A stretch of 64,000 nucleotides of DNA from Penelope pileata (taxonomy: Eukaryota; Chordata; Aves; Galliformes; Cracidae), in NCBI GenBank assembly GCA_013396635.1, contig WBMW01005873.1:434001-498000 (forward strand), given 5' to 3'. Position 1 is the stretch's first letter. Each line of letters begins with the position of its first letter. Shown here in pieces: positions 25,801 through 37,146 of this stretch. The notes beneath the pieces were generated by a model. It worked only from the letters and a program-made list of their open reading frames with translations. It was not told the origin of the DNA and made no database searches. The translations under genes were made by a program, and so were the position numbers.

Positions 25801-27684
25801 TGTTTGCCTGCTGGAGTTAAACCACAACAGTGGGCAGCACACAGGACTACATGGACAAGGAAAAGCATTTCCAATATTGCCTTCTAGATGACACGATGCA
25901 AAAGCAGGGCGGATAGAATAGCAGATCTTAACGTGTTGGTATCCATATTAAACCCTTGTTCCAGAAGGCTCCCATGGCTGAAGTTAGGCAGTTGTGTCTA
26001 TTTGTCATTCCTCCCTCTAGCTGGACAGCACAAGTGTGGCTTTGAGAATAGAACCACTGCCAACCTCCACTGACTTGGACATTAGACACACATTGCAACT
26101 TAGTGCCAGACTTATCTGAGTTCTGAGTTACATGTTAGACTTGAACTTCATTGATAAAGAAATGGTTGAGGAGCAATTCAGCACATATGGTAATAGAGAG
26201 GGTACATCTTTAAAGAGAATATCATTTAAGGTTTTTGTGATAGGTTTCCTAGTCCCACTGCATTTTGCCAAGTACCTAGTACATGTGATCTTACCCAGGA
26301 AACTGCTGAATATTGGTAAATTCACCACACAAAACAAGCTCCACCTCAGCAAATGTTTCTTGCTATCTAGGTTTATCTCTCTTCCTGAACCTTCTTCGTA
26401 AACAAAGGGACAGAGTATAGATTCTCTGTCAAATGGCTGAATCCAGTTCCTGTCACTTTCCAGATGGACTCCCCCTTGGAAAACCAAGGAGCAAGCTTTT
26501 ATTATTGAAATTGCTGAGCTGGGTCTGAACCAAACAGGTGCCCTGGTGACATTTGCGTAGCGGTGATTTTTTGGTTGTTTTCAAGTATCACTTTGAAGCA
26601 GCAAGATTCAGCGCTCCACATCTCTTATTGATTTTGGCTGCTGAATGTTTTATGACAAGGAGTCACCCTGCATGAATTCTGAATAAGAGATCAATAGGCT
26701 GCTTAGGATGTCATGCTGTGCTTAGCTGGCTGACGCACTTCCTTCCCATCACCACCATCCCTGCTAACCCTTTCCCCTCAGCATCCCATTCTAACTTGGG
26801 GCTATTTTCCATGCGCATCCCTTCAATGGTTTCACCTGCAGTGTTATAACCTTTCTGGTGTGCATTCTAATAGGGTGGACACTCAATTGGCCTGTGACTC
26901 TTCCAATTATCAATGTAATTAACATCAGGGAACAGTCCACAGGGAGAAAAAAAAAGGGTTCATAAAGAACTTGCTTTCTTTCTGTCTTTGAACATTCCAT
27001 CCCAATAATGGATTCCTAGAAAATAAGTCCATTACACAAGGAGCACAGTATTTCTTCTCTTTGCAGAAGACTATAGGTTTATGCCTCATCCTTATTTCAG
27101 GGCTAAATCAATGTTCCTGTGAGGTGCTAGGAACAGGTATGCTGTTTCTTAAGCTTAATATGCCCAGCTGAGCTAAGCAGTGCTGAAACCAAGCTGGAGA
27201 ACTCCCTTCTCTGAGAATCAGAGGTCTCGTTCCCTCGTGCCTATCTGTCCATCCCTGTGCTCAGATGATAGTGCAATGACAAGGGAGACATGAAACGAGT
27301 CTAAGAGATGAAGAGGAGACACCTTCACTAAGAACTGGACCTCGATCAATCTACTTCGTGAAACCAGCACATCACACAGTCAGTGCTTGATCCAACTCAC
27401 TGCAAACAGTGCTCACCACCACAAAACAGCACTAGCCCCACAGCTTGCTTGGCTGTGCCATAGCTCCAAAGAAGCAGTAGGCTTTAAAGTATCAGCTCCA
27501 AAAAAATCATTTCATTCTGCTACCTATGTTTATAGTGGAAAAGGGATTAAGCAGTATAGCTCACTTGCTATCCTAGATGATTGTCCAAGGTCTGGATACT
27601 AGTGAACTTAATCCAAAAACTGTTTATGAAGTAACCAGTAAATCATTTTAGGGGCTTGTGTTAATTAGCTTCTTCCAATTACAG

Positions 27685-27698
27685 AAAAAAAAAAAAAA
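27685..27698 (+). repeat. A14 homopolymer
   Basis: An uninterrupted run of 14 A, with no retroposed sequence recognised upstream. Confidence 0.95.
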
Positions 27699-28337
27699 GC
27701 ATGACATCAATCTGAGAAAGAAGGAATCTGTCAGGCAAACAAGTCAGAAGAGAATACACATCTAAAGTGTCTCTGTTCTGCACCACTTCCAAGAGTAATA
27801 ATTAGTCAATCAGTCATTAACAGCAGCTGCAGATCCTCTCCTTCTCTCTGCTGTAACTTGATCATCTTTTTTCCCAGGAGGAAACGGAGTAAGGAAAGGA
27901 GACATTTCTTATAGGATATGTTTTTACTTAAATTTCTTAACAGAGCTTGACTATTAGTCCAGTATTTTCATGATGAACAGACAATGCATTTCATAGGCAC
28001 CATGTGAAGAATAAGAGCATGCTTAGGAGTCTCCCTTGTTTTTTCTGCTCTTCAAGGAAATACCTTTTACTAGCATGACTGCTTTAAGCTCAGTGTAATC
28101 CAAGCTAATGGGAGCTGGCAGAGAGCATACAGAAGAGACCCCCTAGATTGAGAAGCATAAACTAAGCATAAACTCCACATGCTTCTCCTCACATATTAAT
28201 TGTCCTCAAGTGTAATACGGCATTTTCTGAACTAACTGATTCGATAATTAAATCTTTTAAAGTCTTCTCTGTAGAAAGGAGCTAAACTGTTTCCTGCTGA
28301 GTACAATCGAAACGGAGCCTGTACTCCCCATCTCTAC

Positions 28338-28360
28338 AGAGAGATTTGAGCAATCTCTCT
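28338..28360 (+). repeat. Short perfect inverted repeat (hairpin)
   Basis: AGAGAGATT (28338-28346) and AATCTCTCT (28352-28360) are exact reverse complements around a 5-base loop. The flanking CTCTCTCCTAGAGAGAG is itself nearly palindromic. The sequence is purine/pyrimidine-alternating and probably accidental, but it could fold as RNA. Confidence 0.7.
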
Positions 28361-29194
28361 CCTAGAGAGAGGGATGGCCTGGCACAACAATTCTGCTCTC
28401 CTGCACAGAGCTCTCAGAGATGCTTTGATATTCTTTGATATTACCACAAGGTTCTAAATCCTCCAGCCTTTTAATCTCTCTTCAGGGACTTTCTCCAGAC
28501 CTTCTGAATGTAAAGAGCTGCTGATGTATTCAGTCAAGTATTTACAGTGTCATACTTTACAGCAGGTCTGAGATTCCCCACATTTTCTCTTGGAGCTGAA
28601 AGACCAGCATCTATGACTGTTCATGGGAATAAGATGTCCCAGTACCCCACAGAGCTTTGCAAATAATCTCTGGAGTCCACTGACTTCTCAGAGTTCCCTG
28701 CTCTTTTCCTTTCTCTATTAGTTTCCATCTTAAGGAAGTTGAAGTCAAGTAGCACATCTTTTCATCACAAAATGCTTATCAAATGCTAGAGAAAACCTTT
28801 ACCTATGTGAAAACGTGTCTACTTCAGACAATTTTAATCCTTTTCAGAAATAATTTTTGTATTTGGAAACATATTTTACTTGATGCAACAAATGTCCAAC
28901 ATATCTCCTTGAATCTCGGGTTTCACCACAGCTCACTAAACATTCAGCACCTCTCCTTTGTTGACCACTGAGGCTCCCACCACAATTAAAGGAGGGGAAA
29001 AAGTACAATTCCACAGGGAATTTATTCCAAGGTGGAGGCATAACACTGGTGGGAGAAAGCACACTGAAAAGCTGGTTCTTATCTGTGCTGATATTCTTGG
29101 AAAAGGTTGAAGAGCCCGTAGATGGAGCTGATCATACTCAATTCATCCAGGAAAACTAGCCAACATAAGAAGGAAAGAGGAAAAAAGAAAAGTT

Positions 29195-29310
29195 TTAAAA
29201 GATAAGAAAAAGCTTAGGAGTTGAAGGAGAATTCTCACATGGGAGAGAAACCAACAGTGGAGTTCCACAAAGGCCTATGCTAAAAACTATGTTACTAAAT
29301 ATGTTTTAGG
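29195..29310 (+). mobile_element. Possible ancient CR1 fragment (RT region)
   Basis: GTGGAGTTCCACAAAGGCC followed by ATGCTAAAAACTATGTTACTAAATATGTTT recalls the CR1 phrase coding for 'GVPQGSVLGP-LFNIFI', just before the catalytic block of reverse transcriptase. The match is short and degraded. The orientation agrees with the other ancient copies in the window. Confidence 0.4.
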
Positions 29311-29319
29311 AGATTTCTC

Positions 29320-32300
29320 AAACCTTTCTTAAAAGTGTCTCATGTGCACCAATTTCAGCCAACAGCCTTTCACCGACAGCATCAATTCTTATCTACTGGC
29401 ATTTTTGCACTGAAAACCCATTGGAATCAATAAAACTTGAGTGGTAACAAAACCTGTAAAACCTCATGGCTAGTAGAAACAGTTCCTTACAATCTAGCCA
29501 GTTCTAAATACCCCTTGCTTTAATGATTTGCATTACTCTCTTTTTTTAAATACTTGCATAAGACATTCAGCTAACCAAATACTACTGAGTGTAATTCATT
29601 TGGGAGAGTTTTTACTGAAAATAGTTACATCCAAGTCCACTGAATATTAGCTAGTCCTCCTGTTATTAACCTGGGTCTGGTTCTTCATTTAAGTTATTCT
29701 ATTTTTATTACAATCAAACACTGTATATCTTATACTAGGGGTGTTCAACTCCAATTGATTTACACTGAGTACAGTGCACAAGTACAATCATTACACAGAG
29801 ACTTGAAGAGAGTTCACATGAAGCTCTATTTTTAACACCTAAATTGACAGCAAATGCAATCACTGAACCTCAAAAAGGAGATAAAAAAAAATCAGGCTGC
29901 AATTTAAATAAATGTGGAAGTTAATATTTCCCAACCCAGATGATTTCTTGCTTAAGCATCCAAACCCAATGTGGTAGCAACTAGTTAATACCACAATCGA
30001 GCAAGATGTGTGCAACATGTGCCAGATGGAGGAGTCTCAAGTACAGTGTGGGGATGCTAGGTGCTGCACTCTCATAAAGGAGGCAGCTAAGGAGCTACAC
30101 TTGATGGAGTACATGAGGATAAGGTATGTGCAATGTTCAATGGAAGAAGGATCAAACTTGTCCAGGCATATGTTCATTTTTCAGCTTCAAAATACTGCTG
30201 GTTGTTGCAGAGTCTCTGTGTTTCTCTTTGGAAAAGTGAACAAGCAAGGAAATAAGGAGAACTGTTAAGGAGTTGATGTACCACCCAACAACAAGTTTCA
30301 CTGAGTTACCACTTACCCAAATTTTACTGTGTAATAGCAAGTCTAGACAGAAGAGTAGTCTAAAATTGCAAGTTACACCATTTTCTGAGAAATCCTGAGG
30401 GAAGACTAGATCCATTTCCCACAGTCACTGGGTACTACATCCCCCAGTAATGGTCTGGGCCATGTCCTCCCCCTTCACCCTTCCAGCCATTAAGACAACA
30501 TTTACATGGGGAAGTGCAGAGGAAGGCTTTAACACAACAAGCTTGGGGACCCACATACTTGTCATCTGCAATCCTGCCTGGGACCCACTTACGTACCACA
30601 TGAGCATGAGGTGTATGTATGTGGACATTCACTTTGTGAACACCTTCATCTGAACTAAACACCTAACAGAAAGCTCTGCATCTCATCCTAAAAGAACTCT
30701 CTCTCCCCAAACTTCTATTTCCCTTCATCAACGAAAAACATTAGCTTAAATGGAGCTATCTAAAGTTAGATGAAACAATCCCAACAAGAGCAGTGCTCAG
30801 GAACAGACAAGCACACCCAAGTATTCGTTGGGTGAAAAACAGTGTCCATGTCCAATCGGTCCTTTCTGCATACATGAGACCGTGGGCAAGGCTAACATGC
30901 TCTGTTGTCCATCAACTTTGTTTTCATGACAAGATGCAGGTCTGATGGTTCATTATGGATGGTAAATGAATCTAATCCTGGAGGCAAGGTCAGACTTGCA
31001 CTGAAGTTTGTGTACCCTAAATCATCGGCCATGGCTTGATGACCCATTGGGGATTCACAACATCCACATACAAGAGCATTCCCCTTCAGAATTTTATCCC
31101 ATCAGACTTTCAGTCCTGATATTACCTGCCAGCTTAGCAGGAATTGTGACCTTAATTGGGAATAACACTGTCTGCTATTAGCCTACAATGTGCATTACTG
31201 AAATGATTTGTACAACTTGACTGCCACAAACAGTTAAGGAGAGTCGCACAAAAACATCTCATTAAGTCCTCCAATCACCCAGCTGCCACACTATTTGGTA
31301 ACAAGTAATTATTTAGGTACAATGCCTTCATGAAAGTTTTGTTCGGTGCCATGTCATCACTTATGAAGCAACAAACTTTTCTTCCCTGGGTGTCAGACAT
31401 AATTTAGCAGAGAATCTATTTATGCTTTAATCTAAATTCTTCCCAACTCTTCCTTAGTTCATTACTCCTTTTATCATGTCTTTTCTGTACTTAAAACTGA
31501 AAATTCATAAAGCACAAGAATTCTGTTTTAACTTGCATATTGCACTTGCCATTGACAAGCAGAGATGATAAAATATTCTGCAAATTTCTAGTTTTGAATG
31601 TTGATGAGTCTTCAACATTCAACATGAGAAGGATCTTCCAAACTATAATGTCTTTTGTTTAATTTCTTTTTTGTGTATGTTTTGCATTTGTTGCTTTTAT
31701 TTTCAGAAGAGATAGACTGCTACCACCCAAACAAGGAAAAAGTAATAAATTGCTTAGACAATAAAACAGAAGAAGGAGGGGAAATATAACACAAATAATT
31801 GGATGCAGATGGCTGGGGAAAAATTTCTCTACTACCCTAGGAACAAATGTTCTCTCTCTCAGGACAACTCTGATATCCTCCTAAAATTGGTAGAATAGGA
31901 GAAATTAGTTTTCAGTGTGGTTGTTTTAATTTTAATAAATTCAATTCTATTCTTGCACTATGATAAATCTAGAAAAATGGGTTCCTGTCACACTTACCTG
32001 AGATCAAAGCTCATCTCTCTGCATCTCTTGTTGAATACAATCTAACACCATCTGTGTTCCTCAGTTTTCCTCATATTCTATTTCAAAAGGAATTAGAGAA
32101 TAAAAAAACAGGTTACTTGTACAAATATGAAATGGAGATTCTGCTGCAGGGAAGATCTGTACTGCAGTTACTAAGAGTCTTGAATAGAGTACAGGGGGTT
32201 AATTAGTTCACTGGGCCTCATAGATCGTCAAGCTTGTCACAAATCAGGCAGCCACAGCTCATGCCAGCACGAGTGAATCATTTGGGGGCAGTGGTCAAAA

Positions 32301-32370
32301 AGGAAAGAACCATAGCAGAGCGTAAAAAGGATCATTTTTGGTAAATTGCATCAGTCCTGTTCTGTGCTGG
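29320..32370. other. Unique non-coding sequence
   Basis: No gene recognised. A minus-strand exon-like interval at 31998-32077 has a CAG/GTAAGT donor and a pyrimidine-rich acceptor, but stops occur in all three frames. A plus-strand 86-codon frame at 30008-30268 is Cys-rich at its start and unrecognised. Confidence 0.55.
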
Positions 32371-32374
32371 CAAG

Positions 32375-32800
32375 GTCTTGGCGGAAGAGGTGTGTCCAGT
32401 TTTGAGCACTGCACATCAAGAAGGATGTCAACCAGCGTGAAAGAGCACACAGCACAATGATGATGATGGTTATGCAGATACAATCACACATGGGGACAGA
32501 CTTAATAAATTGGTTTTCCTCAGTCTACAGTATATTATAAGGCAGAAAAGATGGGTTTACACAGCTCCAAAAAAGCAGCTCCAAAGAAAGAGGTAATAAT
32601 CTCTAATAACCAGTTCTCTGCAGCCATTGAGAATAGGACAAAAAGTAACTGGATTAAATCGCAGTGAGAGGATCACGCTAGGCATGAGGAAAAGATTCTA
32701 ATGGCAAGGACAACAAAGGGTTGGTCTTGACTTCCCAGGGACTGATGTTTGCAGCATTGGAGGTCCTCTTTAAAACAAAGTTTAGATAGAAAATTCCTTC
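32375..32800 (+). mobile_element. Ancient CR1 fragment (ORF2 C-terminal region), plus strand
   Basis: Recognisable ORF2 tail in order: GTGTCCAGTTTTGAGCACTGCACATCAAGAAGGATGTC-like start ('VQFWAPHLKKDV'); AAAGAAAGAGGTAATAATCTC; CAGCCATTGAGAATAGGACAAAAAGTAACTGG ('ENRTKSNWI'); GAGGATCACGCTAGGCATGAGGAAAAGATTCTAATGG ('RLRHEEKILM'); then CATTGGAGGTCCTCTTTAAAA ('LEVLFK'). An internal deletion removes most of the region between the first and second blocks. It carries several disabling stops and is of the same old type as the 25.5 and 52.6 kb fragments. Confidence 0.85.
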
Positions 32801-32809
32801 ATGTGGAGC

Positions 32810-35175
32810 AGAAGGATGAATAGAGTGACCATCAAGAGTTCCTTTTGCAAGATTCCCATCTCCAGTTTCCCCAGGGTTGATGCTGTCTAAACAGCGTTAC
32901 TGTATATGTACCCTCAGGTACACATCATAGTGCCATGAGCTCCAAAATGTGAAGAGCTCCAGGCTTTACTAAATGAGTCTATTCTAGATGGGCAAAGGAC
33001 CACTTCGTGGACCAGCATGAGCAGAATTTATTTGAATTTGAGATAGTTTTCAAGCAATCATGTGTCTTCATGTCAGAGCCCTGCCCTGGAAAATCTCTAG
33101 AGCATGATATTCACAGTTATCTGCCTATATATTTTACTTTATGCAGAAATATCCACATCTGTCCTATTTCTTTGGGATGAATCTCTCAGTATCAGGAAGC
33201 TTGGTCAATCATGAAATGGGGAAAGCAGACCTGTAAGAGCAATATTTACACAGCAGGTAAGGAGAAATTCAACAATCACCAGACATGATAGCTCTGCTCT
33301 GAAGCTAAACCAGCCAGAGAAGGGCCGTGTCATCGCTCAGGGATTTTTATGCCTCTGTATTTATTTCCCTATTTACAGGGTAAGTAACTTGGCAGCCATT
33401 CTAGGAAGGCTCCTGATACTCATCTCTACATGCACACACCCTGACTAAATGGAATATTTTCTGTTGCCATGGCTACTGGGCCCTTTCTTCCCTTCTTTTG
33501 CCTCTAAAAGCAACAATGCCTGCTAACCAATTAAATGCTGAGTAACACAGGGTAAAGCAGGAACTCAAGGGTTTCATATTCATCCTCACCCCCAGCTCAT
33601 TTGAATGCTGACTGGCAATGGAGAAGAAGAAAACTTTCAAGTTTAGAGGTTTCTAAGTGAACTAATAAAAGAAACCACGGAGATTTTGGAGAAGCAGGAT
33701 GCATGCAGGGCTTGTTGATGCATGATGCCATCTGAGGCAACTGGCAAAGCACCTGGAGTGGTGCAGCAATTCCAATTAGGTTTTAATTGTTACATTCAGA
33801 CAATCACAGATTCTGCTGTCTCCATCTCCATGGCCCAAGCTCATTATGTAAATAAATTCCCTTCAGATCAGGTCTCTGTATCCTTGTTTAGCTGAGTCAC
33901 TAGCTGTCAAACCCAGGCATGACTGAGCATTAACGGTTTGTGGTTCCACAAGCAAACCAGTCTTTTACCTGGGGAACTGAGCAGGCCATAAAAGTGCCAT
34001 TTAAAAGAACTGGCGTATCTTTATGAAACACATAGACAAAATCAGTGATAAAAGTACACTGAAAGAAATCATTCAAACAGAATATTTCTGAGATATTTAA
34101 GACACATCTACTAGTATCTATGTGTTTTGCAGAATGATAATGTCGAGCAAGAGGACCTGCCGTTTCCACACCAGCCTGAAGCTGCCATAGCCTAGAGCAG
34201 ATGCAGCCATGGCCAAAAGCACACTGGGCCTCCAACTGCCTGCCCAAGAAGGGCAGGCACAATAAGATGTGATGTGGCTGTGCTAGATCTCGCTGAGCAC
34301 CACACTCACAGTAGGCAGAGGTCTGCGTGTCCTCAGCGCACCACAATCAAAATTCAGAATCTCAGCACTCACATCCAACTCTGCCATTTCTTTGAGACAT
34401 CCAAGCAAAAGGCAGCCAAGCTAAAGCTGGTTAAAGCGTGCAAGGAGAGCTAGCAGACCCATGTAAGCATTTCCTGAACACATCCTGATCTGCAAATGAG
34501 TGGCAGATCAACACAACTGATGGCATTAGGATCTATATTTTGGAGACGAAGCCAGCAGCAACCAGTGGGTCCCAGGGGGCTGTTCCACAAGTTAATACTT
34601 CTTTCATTTCCAATCTGGAAATAAGAGAAAACACCTTTCAACCATTCTTCCAGGACAAAGTTGTATTCAGCCACTGTGTACTACGGACCAGGCAGACCAA
34701 ACCTCTTTAGGTCTTACCATAGGGTAATGTTTTTCCAGACCCTGATTATTCTTTTCTGTGTTTTTTGCATGTTGTCCAATTTTTATTTACCTTCTTTTAA
34801 TACTTTTCTTAATATTTTAACAGAGGAGAAGTTGTCTTACTGCTCTTGGGCTGTTCCCTGCCTAGACAGTACCCAAAATCCCTAGCTGCATCCTCTCTGC
34901 AATTCTATATCCCAGTGCTTGTAAGTGATGGTTTCTATTTTTCTGAGATCACTGCATTTTAAGGTATACCTGTTACCTCTTGTTTCACAAAGAAAGAACA
35001 AAAATTGCTTCAGATGGGTTCTTCACAATCCCAGGCAAAGCATGATAGGTCTTAACAGTAAACATAAACAAAGGTTTCACAAAATTTTTGACTCACACAA
35101 CCAAGGACAGCAACCTTCTACCAAAGTGGTGCTCCTCTAAGAAACAGCCAATGTCTGAGAGAGAAGCTCCCCTCT
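32810..35175. other. Unique non-coding sequence
   Basis: No gene recognised. A 138-codon minus-strand frame at 33930-34346 is unrelated to any family I know. A TTTACAGGGTAAGTAAC motif at about 33373-33389 superimposes acceptor and donor signals and is probably accidental. Confidence 0.6.
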
Positions 35176-35182
35176 CTGTGTC

Positions 35183-35343
35183 TGGCCCTTAAATGAACCC
35201 AGGGCAGCCCCACCCTGGGTCCATCCCTTCAGTCAGGTGGGGGGCACAGGTGCAAACAATTTGCTGTGCTCCCCAGGCAGCCACAGCCCTGCACCAGGTG
35301 CTCAATCACAGATTCAGGCCATGGCCTGACATTTCCCCTACAC
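35183..35343 (+). repeat. Unnamed interspersed repeat, copy B
   Basis: The second copy of the family at 4985-5129 and 47585-47745, with the same block order: CCCAGGGCAGCCCCACCC, GGTCCATCCCTTC, GGCACAGGTGCAAACAATTTGC, GTGCTCCCCAGGCAGCCA, CACCAGGTGCTCAATCACAG then TTCAGGCCATGGCCTGAC, and CCCCTACAC. It keeps the GGTCCA-CCCTTC block shared with copy C and the GGTGCTCAATC block shared with copy A, so it links the two. Boundaries are approximate and the family is unrecognised. Confidence 0.62.
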
Positions 35344-35349
35344 CTCTCA

Positions 35350-36640
35350 TGAAGCATGGTGCTTACATTGGCAGTGGATGCAGATGTAAACCATAGGAGG
35401 TACAGAATATCAGTAGAGAAGGGCCAAGTATTGTACCCAAGCCTTCTCCATTCTCCACCTGCCCCTCCAACAGGAGGAAGACTGCCATAATGAAGTTTAA
35501 CATTATATTTTTCTTATCTGTCCATAATTTCAGGGGGAAGTTCACAAATGCAACAGCAAAATCCATCCTCAAGTTTCCTCTGGAGAAACGTCTTTTAATG
35601 GCCACGGTCCCACAGCTGACTCATGCAGGGATAATCAAGCCCTGAAGTGATTATGCTGCTTCGCCCTTTGAAAGGCAGTTTAGAAGACAGATCCATTTCA
35701 GCACAATTCAAACAACACAAAGAAAAGCTTTTATTATCCTGATTTATTGAGTTTTTCTACTTCTCTTTTATTTAAGTCTAATGTCTTGTGTTCAATTTAA
35801 TGACAATGATTCTGTAAAGCATTAAAACACCCTATGACTATTAAAAGACCGTTTATTGAAGTCTAATAACAGACAAATCAACTTTTCATTTAAGTGCCTC
35901 AAAAATAACACAAGCAATAAAGGGCTGATTATATATTTGATGATACTGTAACTTATACTGTACCAAAAGAAAAAGCTTTTGCATTTCCATTTTAACACTA
36001 TTGCCCCTTGTTACCATTAGGGGAAATGTTTATTATTACTCTAATTGGAAACAGCAAGTGGAAATCCATCTTCATTTAAAAGCAAATACTGTTGCTCAAA
36101 TCCTCAATATGTATATACAACGCTTGGGGATTTTTCTGGGAATGTTTATGTTTGTTATAGTGGTCTGTTTCCAAATGTGGATATAGCACAGGGCTGGAGG
36201 ATGCCACTGAAGGCACTGCAGGACTCATTTCAGAAAACGATGTTTCATTTTGAAGAGCACCATGGCCCAGATTCTGACATCAGACGTGTATGTACTGGCA
36301 CATACAGAAGAACACAAAAAAACATCTAGTGTTAGAATTCAACTTTTCTCCTTAGTCCTAGAAAAGCTACATCTTAGTCCATTTTCAGAGTCTATCATTT
36401 GGCAAGGTGAATGCTGAAACTGTTGTCTTGTGTTTTCATTCTATTGTTCTCTTCTATGTATTTTTTTTCCTCCTTTCTCCACTGCATAACTTTTTAAAAC
36501 TGCCAACATGACTGTCACAAAGATTCTTTTTGCTAGTCTGCAAAAAAATTGGAGAGACCAAGAGAGAAAACCAGAGAGAGAAATCGTTGCAATGCATTCA
36601 GTTCAGAAGGGAAGAAATAAATGATCAAAATTATTTCCAA
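35350..36640. other. Unique sequence with an AT-rich block at 35.7-36.05 kb
   Basis: No gene seen. The 35.70-36.05 kb part is dense in TTTATTGA, CAATAAA and TTAAT motifs (CDX/HOX-like cores) and could be a conserved non-coding element, but simple AT-richness explains it as well. Confidence 0.4.
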
Positions 36641-36647
36641 TACCTCT

Positions 36648-36676
36648 CCCCTTCCCAACCCCACCCCTCCCACCCC
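36648..36676 (-). repeat. C-rich tract, quadruplex motif on the minus strand
   Basis: Six runs of three or four C lie within 29 bases (36648-36651, 36654-36656, 36659-36662, 36664-36667, 36669-36671, 36673-36676), with one- or two-base spacers. The minus strand satisfies the G3+ N1-7 quadruplex pattern and the plus strand could form an i-motif. A short A run follows. Confidence 0.8.
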
Positions 36677-36929
36677 TCCAAAAAAAAGGAATATTAGAAA
36701 GATTCCCAAAGATTTCCAGGAAAAGTTGAAGTTCTGAAGGAAAACTTTTTACTTTGCAACTGAAAAACTAAGGCACAAAAAGATTAAGTAAGCTGGCAGT
36801 GAAAACAACAGGTACTTAACCAGCACTTTTAAATCTTACTGTTCTCTCAACTTTCTTTAGGCATGAAATGCCTGACTCATTTTAGAGGACATGGGGCCAT
36901 TTCTTTGTATTCTGATTCTAACTCAGTGT

Positions 36930-37010
36930 GTCCCTAGAAGTCAGGTCATCAAATCCAATCCCCTGCAATCCCGATGATCACTCAGATAGAAATTCTGTCC
37001 AGAAGCATCC
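36930..37010 (-). mobile_element. Possible very old CR1 3' fragment
   Basis: AGGTCATCAAATCCAATCCCCTGC at about 36944-36967 resembles the reverse complement of the CR1 3' phrase that reads 'GATCATCTAGTCCAACCCCCTGC' in CR1 copies. Beyond it the match fades. This is a weak call on one motif. Confidence 0.35.
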
Positions 37011-37125
37011 ACAGATCGTGTCTTCCAGCCACCCCTTGATGAACCACTACCTAGCATCTCATGACAGGCTTCAGACTGTTAGGAAAAGGCCAAAGTCCAC
37101 TGAGATCAGTGAAATCCATGCCACC

Positions 37126-37146
37126 TTTTTTTTTTTTTTTTTTTTT
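37126..37146 (-). repeat. T21 homopolymer
   Basis: An uninterrupted run of 21 T, the longest homopolymer in the window. In the minus orientation it would be an A21 tail, with the body to its right (37150 onward) read leftwards. No known gene or SINE is recognised in that body. Confidence 0.95.

Larger units (their letters stand above)
25810..29190. other. Unique non-coding sequence
   Basis: No gene seen. It contains a 10-bp inverted repeat (ATCTCTTATT at 26620-26629 and its complement at 26682-26691), an A14 run at 27685-27698, a hairpin at 28338-28360 and a CTTTGATATT doublet near 28424-28443. Confidence 0.6.

Noticed and set aside
30008..30268. Cys-rich plus-strand frame (starts CNMCQMEES) that might be a CR1 ORF1 relic
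   Set aside because: The similarity to the ORF1 coiled-coil region is too vague; no second matching block was found.
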